The notes under the pieces were generated by a model. The model was given only the letters and a program-made list of their open reading frames with translations. It had not been told where the DNA came from and ran no database searches. From the NCBI RefSeq assembly GCF_024494695.1, contig NZ_JANHDP010000002.1:186001-250000 (forward strand): 64,000 bases of DNA. The letters run 5' to 3'. Below are positions 18,904-28,016 of the stretch, piece after piece; the stretch's first letter is position 1, and the number at the start of each line of letters is the position of its first letter. The DNA comes from Natronoarchaeum rubrum. Its GTDB lineage: Archaea; Halobacteriota; Halobacteria; Halobacteriales; Natronoarchaeaceae. A program made the translations under genes and the position numbers.

Positions 18904-19194
18904 ATGCAGCCGATGTCCACGCCCTCTCCACCGGCCGGTGACGAGTCGTCGTCCGACGATTCCGTGAGCCCCGCGATCGCCGTCGTGCGCTCGATCGCGT
19001 CCGCGACCGGTCGCCAGCCCCACGAACTCGCCCCGCTGTACGACTCGATCGATCCCGACGCGCTGGACGCGCTGTTCGAGCACGCCCGCGACCGGTCGGC
19101 GTCGACCGGCGTCTCCTTCTCTCACGACGGCGTCGAGGTCGAACTGTGCGTCTCGCCGGACGGCGGGCTCACCGTCGACGTCGACCCGGCCTGA
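18904..19194 (+). CDS. HalOD1 output-domain protein
   Basis: 96 residues. After a Ser/Asp-rich N-terminus, the segment AIAVVRSIASATGRQPHELAPLYDSIDPDALDALF matches the HalOD1 domain in part (IDPDALDALF is the most conserved piece), and it ends with VEVELCVSPDGGLTV. HalOD1 is found alone or at the end of haloarchaeal signalling proteins. It lies 42 bp behind the HTH_10 gene and may work with it. An alternative ATG at 18913 is possible. Confidence 0.82.
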   Translation: MQPMSTPSPPAGDESSSDDSVSPAIAVVRSIASATGRQPHELAPLYDSIDPDALDALFEHARDRSASTGVSFSHDGVEVELCVSPDGGLTVDVDPA

Positions 19195-19210
19195 GATCGG
19201 CGTCCCCGCC

Positions 19211-20065
19211 CTACTCGACGAGTCGCTCGATCTCGGTGACGAGGATGTCGCTGGCGCCGGCGTCCTTGACGTCGTTGATCGTCTCGAACACGTCGGCCTC
19301 GTCGACGACGGCGTGGACGGCGACCAGGTCTTCCTCTCCATCCGCTATGTCCATCACCGTCGGGCCGCCCATCCCCGGAATCACGTCGCGCACGTCGTCC
19401 AGACTGTCCTCGGGGACGTTCATCATCAGGTAGCGCTTTCCGTCGGCCGACAGCACCGACTCCAGCGCGGTCGCGATCTGCTGGACTTTCTCGTCGTCGG
19501 CGACGTCCTCGCGGGCAAAGAGTCGGACCGAGCTGTCGAGCACCTCGTCGATGATCGCCAGCCGGTTGACCTTCAGCGTCGTTCCGGTGGACGTGATGTC
19601 GACGATGGCGTCGGCCATCTCGACGTGGGGCGTCAGCTCGGTCGCGCCCGTCACTTCGACGATCTCGGGGTCGATCCCCCGCTCCTCGAAGTACCGGCGC
19701 GTGATTGTCGGGAACTCGGTGGCGACTTTCTTGCCGGCCAGATCCTCGACGGCCTCGATGTCGCCGTCCTCGGGCGCTGCGAGCACGAGCCGACACTGCC
19801 CGAAGCCCAGATCGAGCAGTTCGGCGACGTTGCCCGGTTCGGCTTCCGAGAGCTGGTCGTGGCCGGTGATGCCCACGTCGGCGGCGCCGTCGCTCACGTA
19901 CTCGGGGATGTCGGCGGCCCGCGCGAACAAAAGCGTCACGTCGGGGTCGACGGTGTCGGCGTACAGCTTCCGGTCGGCGCCGTCGACGACGTGTAGCCCG
20001 GCGCGCTCCAGCAGGTCCAGCGTGGGGTCGTGCAGGCGACCCTTGTTGGGGACGGCGATTCGCAT
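19211..20065 (-). CDS. hisG: ATP phosphoribosyltransferase (histidine biosynthesis, step 1)
   Basis: 284 residues, the long HisG form with a C-terminal histidine-sensing domain ([20 protein letters not shown]). It starts [11 protein letters not shown]. The phosphate-binding region [17 protein letters not shown] is clear. It condenses ATP with PRPP. The frame is open to 20158 but the conserved N-terminus fixes the start at the ATG with complement 20063-20065. Confidence 0.96.
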   Translation of the reverse strand: MRIAVPNKGRLHDPTLDLLERAGLHVVDGADRKLYADTVDPDVTLLFARAADIPEYVSDGAADVGITGHDQLSEAEPGNVAELLDLGFGQCRLVLAAPEDGDIEAVEDLAGKKVATEFPTITRRYFEERGIDPEIVEVTGATELTPHVEMADAIVDITSTGTTLKVNRLAIIDEVLDSSVRLFAREDVADDEKVQQIATALESVLSADGKRYLMMNVPEDSLDDVRDVIPGMGGPTVMDIADGEEDLVAVHAVVDEADVFETINDVKDAGASDILVTEIERLVE

Positions 20066-20142
20066 TTGCCCGTGATTCGCGGGCCGCGGGGAACTGTTTT
20101 TCGACCGAGCGACGGCGTCCGGCGGCGGCCTCGTCTCCGCTC

Positions 20143-21195
20143 TCACCCGTCGAGCCACCGAATCCAGTCGCCGTAGGGATCGAACTCGGCAATCTGCGAT
20201 TCCGCGACGGCGTCGCCGCCCGCGAAGCGAACGAGCCGATACGTCGCCGGCGCTCGATTTTCTTCGGGGTCCAGCGAGAGCCAGTAAATCGGTCGCTCGA
20301 CGCTGCGCTCGGCGAGCAGCCCGCGTAGTTCGCCGATCGTCTCGTCGTCGAGCTGGTAGAGGACGTACGTGCTAAACACGACGAGAGCGGAATTGTCGGG
20401 CGCCTCGTCGAGGAGTGCCGGCAACTCCGCGATGGCGTCGCCCGCGACGAGATCCGGCGGATCGTCCCGCGCCACGTCAATCGCGGCGTCGAGCCGCTCG
20501 TGGCGACGCCGCAGGCCGGGGTGGACCAGCGCTCGGAGCCAGCGCGCGTCCGCGGGATCGGTCACGTCCAGCGGGTTCAGGTCGACGCCGACGCGGCGCT
20601 CGACCGAGAGCTCAGTTTCGGGCAGCGGCGGCGTCCCATCGCCCCGGAGTTCGCATTCGATGCGAACCGGCGCGTCGGCCGACCCCGCGGTCCCCGCGTC
20701 GCCGTACTCGTACGCGTACTGGTCCCAGCAGAGATTGAGTCCCGCGCTGGCGCCGATCTCGACCAGCGCGAGCCGGCGGGTGCCCGCCGTTCTGGCGACG
20801 CGCTCGAACGCCGGTACGAGAGCGGCCGATCGTCCCACGTCGTTCGTCTGGGTGCGACGCGTTGCGACGAGCTCTCGAAGCCGATCTTCGTTGCTCGCGC
20901 AGAACTCTCGAAACGCGGGAAACGGATCCTCGTCCGGCACGTCGCTACCCCGACCCGATGCGTCGCCGCCGCAGGTCGGGTAGAATCGCGCCAGCGGGTG
21001 GTCGCTATCCTGCAGGAGCAGCGCGTGGACTGCCGCGAGCAGCGTTTCCGGTCCGGGTTGCCCCTCGCGAGCTTCCCCGGCGATGTCGAGGAGCAGGTCG
21101 TCGTCCGCGCCCGCTCTCGTCACGCGTTCGTACAGCGGCGACTTGTCGCCGACCCAGTCGGCGTACGCCTCGAACTGCTCGACGAGATCGTCCAT
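20143..21195 (-). CDS. DUF2332 family protein (methyltransferase-like)
   Basis: 350 residues beginning [20 protein letters not shown]. Conserved family blocks are [21 protein letters not shown], here cited as GASAGLNL, and [19 protein letters not shown]. The E-I-G-A-S-A-G segment resembles a SAM-binding loop, so a methyltransferase is possible, but no member is known to me with an assigned substrate. The gene lies 77 bp upstream of hisG on the same strand. Confidence 0.87.
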   Translation of the reverse strand: MDDLVEQFEAYADWVGDKSPLYERVTRAGADDDLLLDIAGEAREGQPGPETLLAAVHALLLQDSDHPLARFYPTCGGDASGRGSDVPDEDPFPAFREFCASNEDRLRELVATRRTQTNDVGRSAALVPAFERVARTAGTRRLALVEIGASAGLNLCWDQYAYEYGDAGTAGSADAPVRIECELRGDGTPPLPETELSVERRVGVDLNPLDVTDPADARWLRALVHPGLRRRHERLDAAIDVARDDPPDLVAGDAIAELPALLDEAPDNSALVVFSTYVLYQLDDETIGELRGLLAERSVERPIYWLSLDPEENRAPATYRLVRFAGGDAVAESQIAEFDPYGDWIRWLDG

Positions 21196-21348
21196 ACGCC
21201 CGACAGTCGCGGGCGCCTGATGAATTCTTCGCGTCCGTTGGAGCGAAACGATCCGTCGCGTCCTGGCTTCGCGCGGGATCAGTTCCGAGCGGCGGCGCTC
21301 CCGCTCCGGATCGGACGGATTAACACCGGTGCTCCCGAATCGACGCCC

Positions 21349-22698
21349 ATGACTACGCTGCGGATCGCGGGCGGGCGGGTGCTTCGCCCCGACATGACGG
21401 TAGAGCGCGCGGACGTGCTGGTCGATCAGGACGCCGGCGAGATCCTGGAGGTCGGCACCGACGAGCAAAGCTCGTCGAGCCCTCGTTCGGCTTCGCCTCA
21501 CGAGGACGTCGAGGCCGGCGTCGGCGACGAACTGCTCGAAGCCGACGGCGGGCTGGTGATCCCGGGCCTCGTCAACGGCCACACGCACGTCGCGATGACG
21601 CTGCTCCGGGGCTACGCCGACGACAAGCCGCTGGACGCCTGGCTGCAGGAGGACATCTGGCCGGTCGAAGCCGAGTTGACGCCCGAAGACATCAGAGCCG
21701 GCGCCGAACTCGGCATCGTCGAGATGATCAAGTCCGGCACGACGGCGTTCTCGGACATGTACTTCCACGTCTCGGAGATCGCCGACGCCGTCGACGAGGC
21801 GGGCGTCCGGGCCGTGCTGGGCCACACCGCGATCACGGTCGGCAAGGACGAGGAGGACGCCGAGGCCGACATGCAGGACAGTCTCGCCGTCGCGCTGGAG
21901 CTCGACGGCGCCGCCGACGGGCGGATCTCGACGACGTTCCAGCCCCACAGCCTGACGACCGTCGGCGAGGAGCACCTCCGCGAGTTCGTCCCCCGCGCTC
22001 GCGAGGCGGGCCTGCCGATGCACTTCCACGCCAACGAGACCGAGGGCGAGGTCGAGCCGATCGTCGACGAGCACGGCGAGCGCCCGCTCGCGTACGCCGA
22101 CGATATCGGTCTGCTGAGCCCGGAGAACTTCCTCGCCCACGGCGTCCACGTCGACGACGAGGAGATCGACCTGCTCGCCGACTCGGGGACGGGCGTGATC
22201 CACTGCCCGGCCTCGAACATGAAACTCGCCTCCGGGATGGCGCCCGTCCAGCGCATGCTCGACGCCGGCGTCACGGTCGGGCTGGGCACCGACGGCGCCG
22301 CGTCGAACAACGACCTGGACATGTTCGACGAGATCCGCGATGCGGCGATGCTGGGCAAGCTCGCCGCGGACGACGCGAGCGCGGTCGCGGCGGCCGACGC
22401 GGTCGGACTGGCCACGGCCGGCAGCGCGCAGGCGCTGGGGATCGACTCGGGCCGGATCGAGCCCGGCGCGAACGCCGACCTCGCGGTCGTGGATCTCGCC
22501 GAGCCCCACCTGACGCCGCAACACGACCTCGTGAGCCACCTCGCGTACGCCGCCAACGGCGGCGACGTCCGGCACACGATCTGCGACGGCGACGTGCTGA
22601 TGCGAGATCGCGAGGTTCTGACGCTCTACGAACCGAAGGTTCGGGACGCCGCCGCCGAGCGAGCAGAGGCGCTGGTCGAGCGAGCGGCCGACGAGTGA
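21349..22698 (+). CDS. mtaD: 5-methylthioadenosine/S-adenosylhomocysteine deaminase
   Basis: 449 residues, amidohydrolase fold. Metal ligands are in NGHTHVAMTLLRG, MHFHANETEG and LGTDGAASNNDLDMF. It deaminates SAH (to S-inosylhomocysteine) and/or MTA, helping clear products of methyl transfer. Between EVG and LEADGGLVIPG there is an extra stretch of about 20 residues (TDEQSSSSPRSASPHEDV) encoded exactly by the two-hairpin repeat at 21458-21508; related proteins, as I recall them, lack it. The start is the ATG at 21349; upstream open frame runs through the divergent DUF2332 gene. Confidence 0.93.
   Translation: MTTLRIAGGRVLRPDMTVERADVLVDQDAGEILEVGTDEQSSSSPRSASPHEDVEAGVGDELLEADGGLVIPGLVNGHTHVAMTLLRGYADDKPLDAWLQEDIWPVEAELTPEDIRAGAELGIVEMIKSGTTAFSDMYFHVSEIADAVDEAGVRAVLGHTAITVGKDEEDAEADMQDSLAVALELDGAADGRISTTFQPHSLTTVGEEHLREFVPRAREAGLPMHFHANETEGEVEPIVDEHGERPLAYADDIGLLSPENFLAHGVHVDDEEIDLLADSGTGVIHCPASNMKLASGMAPVQRMLDAGVTVGLGTDGAASNNDLDMFDEIRDAAMLGKLAADDASAVAAADAVGLATAGSAQALGIDSGRIEPGANADLAVVDLAEPHLTPQHDLVSHLAYAANGGDVRHTICDGDVLMRDREVLTLYEPKVRDAAAERAEALVERAADE
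21458..21508 (-). repeat. Two-hairpin repeat element, copy inside mtaD
   Basis: Hairpin 1: ACGAGC (21461-21466), AAA, GCTCGT (21470-21475). Hairpin 2: CCTCGT (21481-21486), TC, GGC, TTC, GCC, TC, ACGAGG (21500-21505). The two are joined by CGAGC. The strand is given as minus to match the orientation of the copies behind thrC and serB. Confidence 0.85.
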
Positions 22699-22844
22699 CG
22701 TTCGTCGGGTGCAACTAACAGGAAAATAAACGACGAGATCTGTTTTTAAACGTTACAACGATTTCTCCTCCGGTTTCGATATCGGGTGAACGAGGTGAAC
22801 GAGAGTCCCCCTTTATGATCCGATCCTGATATGGAGGGAACGTG

Positions 22845-23894
22845 ATGAGTCGGAAAACCCAACTGTTCGCGGTGCTGGGCGCGGTCATGCTGATCGTGTC
22901 GATGGCGGCCCCGGCGGCCGCCGCGTCCGCGATGGTCCAAGAGGACGTCGACGAAGACAGCGACGACCTCGAGGATGCGGACGACAACGAGAGCGACGGC
23001 GATCTGAACGAATCGGACGAGGATGAACTCGACAACGAGTCTGACGACGACCTCGACAACGAGTCTGACGGCGACGAGGAGGAGTTGGATGACGAAGAAG
23101 ACGAGGAGGATGCCGAAGACGAAGATGAGGAAGACGAAGAGGATGAAGAGGACGCCGATGACGACGACGCCGAAGACGACGAGGACGGCGCGGCCGCCTC
23201 GGCGACCAGCGAGAACCTCACGATCTCGGTCACCAACGCCCCGTCGGTCGAGCTGACCGACGACGGCGAGGCGGCTGCTAACGCCACCGTGTCGGTCGCG
23301 GTCGACGACGAGAACGCGTCCTACGAGGGCGCGGGCGAGTACACGACCGACGAGGACGGGACGGTCGCGCTGCCCTCGCCGAACGAGACGGTCGCGGTGA
23401 CCGTCACCGGCGAGGTCGATAACCGCTCGGTCTCGGTGTCGACGACGCTCGGCACCGACGCGGCCGACAACTTCGGTCTGGAGGTCGCCGCGTTCGTCGA
23501 GTCGCTCCAGCAGGAGAACGTCAGCGGCCCGATGGGCCAGCAGGTCGCGGCCTTCGTGGTGGAGAACAACCCGGCCGCGGACAAGATCCCGGACCACGCC
23601 GGTCCCGGTAACCAGGGTCCGCCCGAACACGCCGGCCCCGACGGCGACAAACAGCGGGGGCCGCCGGAAGACAAGGGTCCCGACGGCGACAAGGGCCCGG
23701 ACGGTGACAGAGGACCTGCCAGCGACAAGGGTCCGTCCGATGACAAACAGCGCGGCCCGCCCGCGGACAAGGGTCCCGGCGGTGACGACGCGGACGACGA
23801 CAGTGAACAGGACGACTCGGAGCAGGTCGACGACGACGATAGCGAGGTGGACTCGGACGACGCTGACGACGAGGACGCCGACGAAACGGCCTAA
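22845..23894 (+). CDS. Secreted, extremely acidic protein with Gly-Pro-Asp repeats
   Basis: 349 residues. A signal peptide (MSRKTQLFAVLGAVMLIVSM, then AAPAAAASA) precedes an almost uninterrupted Asp/Glu/Ser block up to about residue 115, a small beta domain with several N-x-S/T sequons (residues ~120-220), then proline/glycine repeats of the type DKGPDGDKGPDGD that look collagen-like, and a final acidic tail. No membrane anchor is seen. GGAGGGA precedes the start; ATG at 22845 is preferred over an overlapping GTG at 22842. Function unknown; the composition suggests a cell-surface or exopolymer-like role. Confidence 0.83.
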   Translation: MSRKTQLFAVLGAVMLIVSMAAPAAAASAMVQEDVDEDSDDLEDADDNESDGDLNESDEDELDNESDDDLDNESDGDEEELDDEEDEEDAEDEDEEDEEDEEDADDDDAEDDEDGAAASATSENLTISVTNAPSVELTDDGEAAANATVSVAVDDENASYEGAGEYTTDEDGTVALPSPNETVAVTVTGEVDNRSVSVSTTLGTDAADNFGLEVAAFVESLQQENVSGPMGQQVAAFVVENNPAADKIPDHAGPGNQGPPEHAGPDGDKQRGPPEDKGPDGDKGPDGDRGPASDKGPSDDKQRGPPADKGPGGDDADDDSEQDDSEQVDDDDSEVDSDDADDEDADETA

Positions 23895-24230
23895 ACGGCG
23901 GCTTTTCTGCGACCGCGGTTTTCGACGCGTGCGAACCGAACACCGGCAGCGCAGTAGTGTCATCCGACGGGTGCTCGTCCCCCGTTCCTGCGCGTCGATC
24001 CGATTTTCGTTTGCTCTCGGCCGGCACGGTCGAGCGTCCGAACTCGGCACGGAACTCCGGGCCGCTGGACGTTCGTTAGAGCGAACTACATCCGACGAAA
24101 CGAATGGAAAAAAGACCGATCTTGAGGGCACGTAATCGGATGAATGTCTTGATCTTCGGATCTTCGTGCAAATATTTGCGCCGATCGCCGTCGCTTTAGT
24201 ACTATCTATGCAAGGAATGACCGAAGCAAC
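23895..24230. other. Intergenic region upstream of glnA
   Basis: 336 bp. Just after the secreted-protein stop, GGCTTTTC may serve as a T-rich terminator. Near glnA are a perfect 12-bp palindrome (24168-24179), a short direct repeat GATCTTCGGATCTTCG just before it, and a TATA-like CTTTAGTACTAT around 24194. No gene is supported here. Confidence 0.5.
24168..24179. promoter_or_regulatory. Perfect palindrome upstream of glnA
   Basis: GCAAATATTTGC is self-complementary over 12 bp and sits 51-63 bp upstream of the glnA ATG in otherwise GC-rich DNA, where a regulator could control nitrogen-responsive expression. The role is inferred. Confidence 0.5.
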
Positions 24231-25586
24231 ATGGCATCCGAAAGCCTCACCCCCGACGAACGGGACGTGCTCGCTCGCATCGAAGAGGAGGACGTAGACT
24301 TCCTCCGCCTGCAGTTCACCGACATTCTGGGTACCGTCAAGAACGTCTCCATCACGGCCGACCAGGCCGAGAAGGCGTTCACCGAGGGGATCTACTTCGA
24401 CGGCTCCTCGATCGAAGGGTTCGTCCGCATCCAGGAATCGGACATGCGCCTGGTGCCCGACCCCTCGACGTTCGCCGTCCTCCCGTGGCGGAACACCGAG
24501 AGCGGGAAGGCAGCCCGCCTGATCTGTGACGTCTACGACACCAAGACCGGCGAGCCGTTCAGCGGCGACCCGCGTCACGTGCTCAAGAGCGTCCTCGACG
24601 AGGCCGAGGAGATGGGCTATACGGTCAACGCCGGGCCCGAGCCGGAGTTCTTCGTCTTCGACAAGGACGAGGACGGTAGCGCGACCACCGAAACGCACGA
24701 CGCCGGCGGCTACTTCGACCTCGCGCCGAAGGACCTCTCGTCGGACCTGCGCCGAGAGATCATCTACAACCTCGAGGACATGGGCTTCGAGGTCGAGTCC
24801 AGCCACCACGAGGTCGCCGAAGGCCAGCACGAGATCTCGTTCAAGTACGACGACGGGCTCTCGACGGCCGACAACATCGCGACGTTCCGCTCGGTCGTCC
24901 GCGCCACGGCCGAGGTCAACGACGTCCACGCGACGTTCATGCCCAAGCCGATCGCCCACATCAACGGCTCTGGCATGCACACGCACCTCTCGCTGTTCAC
25001 GACCGACGGCGAGAACGCGTTCCACGACGAGGACGACGAGTTCAACCTCTCCGAGACCGCCAAGCAGTTCGTCGCGGGTATCCTCGACCATGCGCCCGCC
25101 GTCACGGCGGTCGCAGACCCGACGGTCAACAGCTACAAGCGCCTGGTGCCCGGCTACGAGGCGCCCGTCTACGTCGCCTGGTCGGACGTCAACCGCTCGG
25201 CGCTGATCCGCAAGCCGGCGGCCCGCGCGCCCGCCGCCAGCCGCATCGAACTGCGCTCGCCCGACCCGTCGTGCAACCCCTATCTCGCGCTCGCCGCCAT
25301 GATCAAGGCCGGTCTGGACGGCATCAAGCGCGATCTGGACTGTCCCGACCCGGTCCGCGAGAACATCTACGAGTTCGACGCCGAGAAACGCGAGGAGTAC
25401 GGCATCGAGACGCTGCCGCCGAACCTCGGCGCCGCCGTCGACGCGCTCGAACAGGACGAGGTCATCCAGGACGCACTCGGCGAGCACGTCGCCGAGAAGT
25501 TCGTCGAGGCCAAGCAGGCCGAGTACGACGAGTACAAGGCCGAGGTCTCCGAGTGGGAGATCGACAGCTACCTCGAAACGTTCTGA
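24231..25586 (+). CDS. glnA: Glutamine synthetase, type I
   Basis: 451 residues. Conserved blocks: [17 protein letters not shown], the metal-binding [29 protein letters not shown], the ATP-binding [16 protein letters not shown], and [19 protein letters not shown]. It makes glutamine from glutamate, ammonia and ATP. No adenylylation-type C-terminal Tyr motif of the I-beta form was noticed. The ammonium transporter-PII fusion encoded further along the window would supply and sense its substrate. Confidence 0.97.
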   Translation: MASESLTPDERDVLARIEEEDVDFLRLQFTDILGTVKNVSITADQAEKAFTEGIYFDGSSIEGFVRIQESDMRLVPDPSTFAVLPWRNTESGKAARLICDVYDTKTGEPFSGDPRHVLKSVLDEAEEMGYTVNAGPEPEFFVFDKDEDGSATTETHDAGGYFDLAPKDLSSDLRREIIYNLEDMGFEVESSHHEVAEGQHEISFKYDDGLSTADNIATFRSVVRATAEVNDVHATFMPKPIAHINGSGMHTHLSLFTTDGENAFHDEDDEFNLSETAKQFVAGILDHAPAVTAVADPTVNSYKRLVPGYEAPVYVAWSDVNRSALIRKPAARAPAASRIELRSPDPSCNPYLALAAMIKAGLDGIKRDLDCPDPVRENIYEFDAEKREEYGIETLPPNLGAAVDALEQDEVIQDALGEHVAEKFVEAKQAEYDEYKAEVSEWEIDSYLETF

Positions 25587-25983
25587 AGCCGCTCTCTCCG
25601 TCGCCCGAGGCAGCGATCGGCTGACGCCGGTCGACGTTCTGGCGAGCGTACGAGCCAGAGCTCGACGCGGTGTTCGGTGTCGGTGCCTCCGCCGGGCGTG
25701 TCAGGCTCGCGTCGGCGGTGCCGTAGGGACTCCAGTGGACTGGCTACTCACGACACTGCGAGCGATCGGAACTCAGGCTTCCGAACGGGGGATCCTACGA
25801 CGAAACGCCAAGTTCCGACGCGGGCCCACGAAATCCGGCGACCGCGACCTGACGCCGCGTTCCGGCGGCCGCGACCGATGCCGCGTTCCGGCGGCCGCGA
25901 CCGATGCCGCGCTTCGACGCTGCGATTCGACGCCGCGCCCGCCCTTCGGTAGGGTTTTGGGCGCCCTGGTTCTTTTTCAGTGC
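25587..25983. other. GC-rich intergenic region upstream of ahcY
   Basis: About 400 bp without a convincing gene; the ahcY frame is open back to 25735 but that part is Arg-rich and not like the family. It holds a 26-bp tandem repeat and, directly before the start, a pyrimidine run (GGTTCTTTTTCAG) in place of a recognisable Shine-Dalgarno sequence. Confidence 0.5.
25854..25911 (+). repeat. 26-bp tandem repeat (2.2 copies) upstream of ahcY
   Basis: Two identical 26-bp units (GCCGCGTTCCGGCGGCCGCG followed by ACCGAT) at 25854-25879 and 25880-25905, then the first 6 bases of a third. Confidence 0.9.
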
Positions 25984-27267
25984 ATGAGCGACTACTCCCC
26001 GATCAGCGAGCACCTCGACGACGTGTCGGGCGCTCGCGAGGACGGGCACCGCAAGATGGACTGGGCGCGCCAGCACATGCCGATCCTCGCCGAACTCCGC
26101 GAGGAGTTCCGCGACGAGCAGCCCCTCGCCGGCGAGCGCGTTGGGATGGCGATGCACGTCGAGGCCAAGACGGCCTGCCTGGTCGAGCTGCTCGCGGAGG
26201 GCGGCGCCGACGTGGCCGTCACCGGCTGCAACCCCCTCTCGACCCACGACGACGTCAGCGCCGCGCTCGACGAGCACGAGCGGATCACCAGCTACGCCAA
26301 GCGCGGCGTCGACGACGAGGAGTACTACGCCGCGATCGACGCCGTCATCGAGTTCGAGCCGACGGTCACCGTCGACGACGGCGCCGACCTGATCTTCCGC
26401 ATCCACCAGGAGTACCCCGAACTGATCGAGACGATCGTCGGCGGCTGCGAGGAGACCACCACCGGCGTCCACCGCCTGCGCGCGATGGACGAGGACGACG
26501 CCTTAGACTACCCGGTGTTCGCGGTCAACGACACGCCGATGAAGCGGCTGTTCGACAACGTCCACGGCACCGGCGAGTCCTCGCTGGCCAACATCGCGAT
26601 GACGACGAACCTCTCGTGGGCCGGCAAGACGATCGTCGTCGCGGGCTACGGCGACTGCGGCCGCGGCGTCGCAAAGAAGGCGTCGGGCCAGAACGCCGAC
26701 GTGATCGTCACCGAGGTCGAGCCCCGCCGCGCGCTCGAAGCCCACATGGAGGGCTACGAGGTCATGCCGATGGCCGAAGCCGCGAAGGAGGGCGACGTGT
26801 TCCTCACGACCACCGGTAATCGCGACGTGATCACGCGCGAGCACTTCGAGGCGATGGGCGACGGCGTCCTGCTGGCCAACGCCGGCCACTTCGACGTCGA
26901 GGTCAACCTCGATCACCTCTCGGATCTTGCGGTCGACACCTACGAGGCCCGCGACGGCGTCCAGACCTACGAACTCGAGGACGGCCGCCGGCTGAACGTG
27001 CTCGCCGAGGGTCGCCTCGTAAATCTCGCCTCGCCGATCGCGCTCGGCCACCCGGTCGAAGTGATGGACCAGAGCTTCGGCGTTCAGGCCGCCGGCGTCC
27101 GCGAACTGGTCGAGAACGGCGAGGCGTACGACGCGGGCGTCCACGACCTGCCCGACGATCTCGACCGCGAGATCGCCGAGATCAAGCTCGCCGCCGACGG
27201 CGTCGAGTTCGACGACCTGAGCGACGAGCAGGCCGAGTACATGAACAGCTGGCAGCACGGGACCTGA
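25984..27267 (+). CDS. ahcY: Adenosylhomocysteinase
   Basis: 427 residues from ATG 25984. NAD-binding motif VAGYGDCGRGVAKKA, substrate motif HVEAKTACL, and FLTTTGNRDVI are conserved. The C-terminus (YMNSWQHGT) is the archaeal form. It hydrolyses SAH to adenosine and homocysteine, relieving inhibition of methyltransferases. With the SAH/MTA deaminase 3.3 kb upstream, the genome has two enzymes acting on the same product. Confidence 0.96.
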   Translation: MSDYSPISEHLDDVSGAREDGHRKMDWARQHMPILAELREEFRDEQPLAGERVGMAMHVEAKTACLVELLAEGGADVAVTGCNPLSTHDDVSAALDEHERITSYAKRGVDDEEYYAAIDAVIEFEPTVTVDDGADLIFRIHQEYPELIETIVGGCEETTTGVHRLRAMDEDDALDYPVFAVNDTPMKRLFDNVHGTGESSLANIAMTTNLSWAGKTIVVAGYGDCGRGVAKKASGQNADVIVTEVEPRRALEAHMEGYEVMPMAEAAKEGDVFLTTTGNRDVITREHFEAMGDGVLLANAGHFDVEVNLDHLSDLAVDTYEARDGVQTYELEDGRRLNVLAEGRLVNLASPIALGHPVEVMDQSFGVQAAGVRELVENGEAYDAGVHDLPDDLDREIAEIKLAADGVEFDDLSDEQAEYMNSWQHGT

Positions 27268-27289
27268 TCGCGACGCCGACGCTCGATCC

Positions 27290-27889
27290 TTAGAATCGCT
27301 CTTCGATATCGGTCGACCCGCAGTCCGGACAGACGAGGTCCGGCCCGTCCTGATCGAACGCCTCCCGGCAGTCCTGACACCGGTACTGTCCGGTCGCCAT
27401 CAGTTCCCGTACCACGGCCGCCTCGTCGTCGTCCGTGCCGTTTGCCGCCCCGTCGCCCGTCTCACTTGCCGCCTCGTCGTCCGTGCCGTTTACTGCCTCG
27501 TCGTCCGTCTCGCTCGCGGCCTCGTCGCCCGATCGGTCAGCGACGCCGTCGTCCGGTCCGTCCGCTTCTCCGTCGCCGGCCCACTCGAACTCCGCCGCGC
27601 TCGCCTCGTCGTCCGTCGACGCGGTCGCTTCGGCGTCCGGCGCCGCCGCTGCGTCGTCCGCGTCGGTCGGATCGTCGTCGGACCGCGGATCCAGCGGGTG
27701 CGACCCCTCGGCGCTGTCGGGATTGGCCAGGAGTTCGACGTCGCCCGAGTCGCAGTCCGGACAGCTCGCGTGTCTCGGCGACTGGTTCGAGTTGAATCTC
27801 CCGTGACAGCTGTTACAGCTGTACTCCGGCGGGTCGGAGCCGCCGCTGCCGCCCGTGATCGATTCTCGGATGCGGTCCTGCCATCCCAT
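27290..27889 (-). CDS. Double zinc-ribbon protein with acidic linker
   Basis: 199 residues. An N-terminal ribbon (CNSCHGRF...CPDCDSGD, residues ~25-50) and a C-terminal ribbon (CQDCREAF...CPDCGSTD) flank a ~110-residue linker of Asp/Glu/Ala with repeats such as DDEAASETDDEAVNGT. The arrangement suggests a nucleic-acid or protein-binding adaptor; the activity is unknown. It is convergent with ahcY, 22 bp between stops. Confidence 0.8.
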   Translation of the reverse strand: MGWQDRIRESITGGSGGSDPPEYSCNSCHGRFNSNQSPRHASCPDCDSGDVELLANPDSAEGSHPLDPRSDDDPTDADDAAAAPDAEATASTDDEASAAEFEWAGDGEADGPDDGVADRSGDEAASETDDEAVNGTDDEAASETGDGAANGTDDDEAAVVRELMATGQYRCQDCREAFDQDGPDLVCPDCGSTDIEERF

Positions 27890-28016
27890 TCTGTGACGAC
27901 AGTTGTCGCGGTCCTTAGTTAATATACCTGATAGTACGCGACTGACCGATCGTTCAACTATCCGCAGCCGATCGGTAATTATCGATCGGGATGATGCCGG
28001 GGATCGCGCTGCGGCG

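Noticed and set aside
20143..22575. 810-codon frame joining the DUF2332 protein with an antisense extension over mtaD
   Set aside because: Only the part from 21195 resembles DUF2332; the extension is antisense to the certain mtaD gene.
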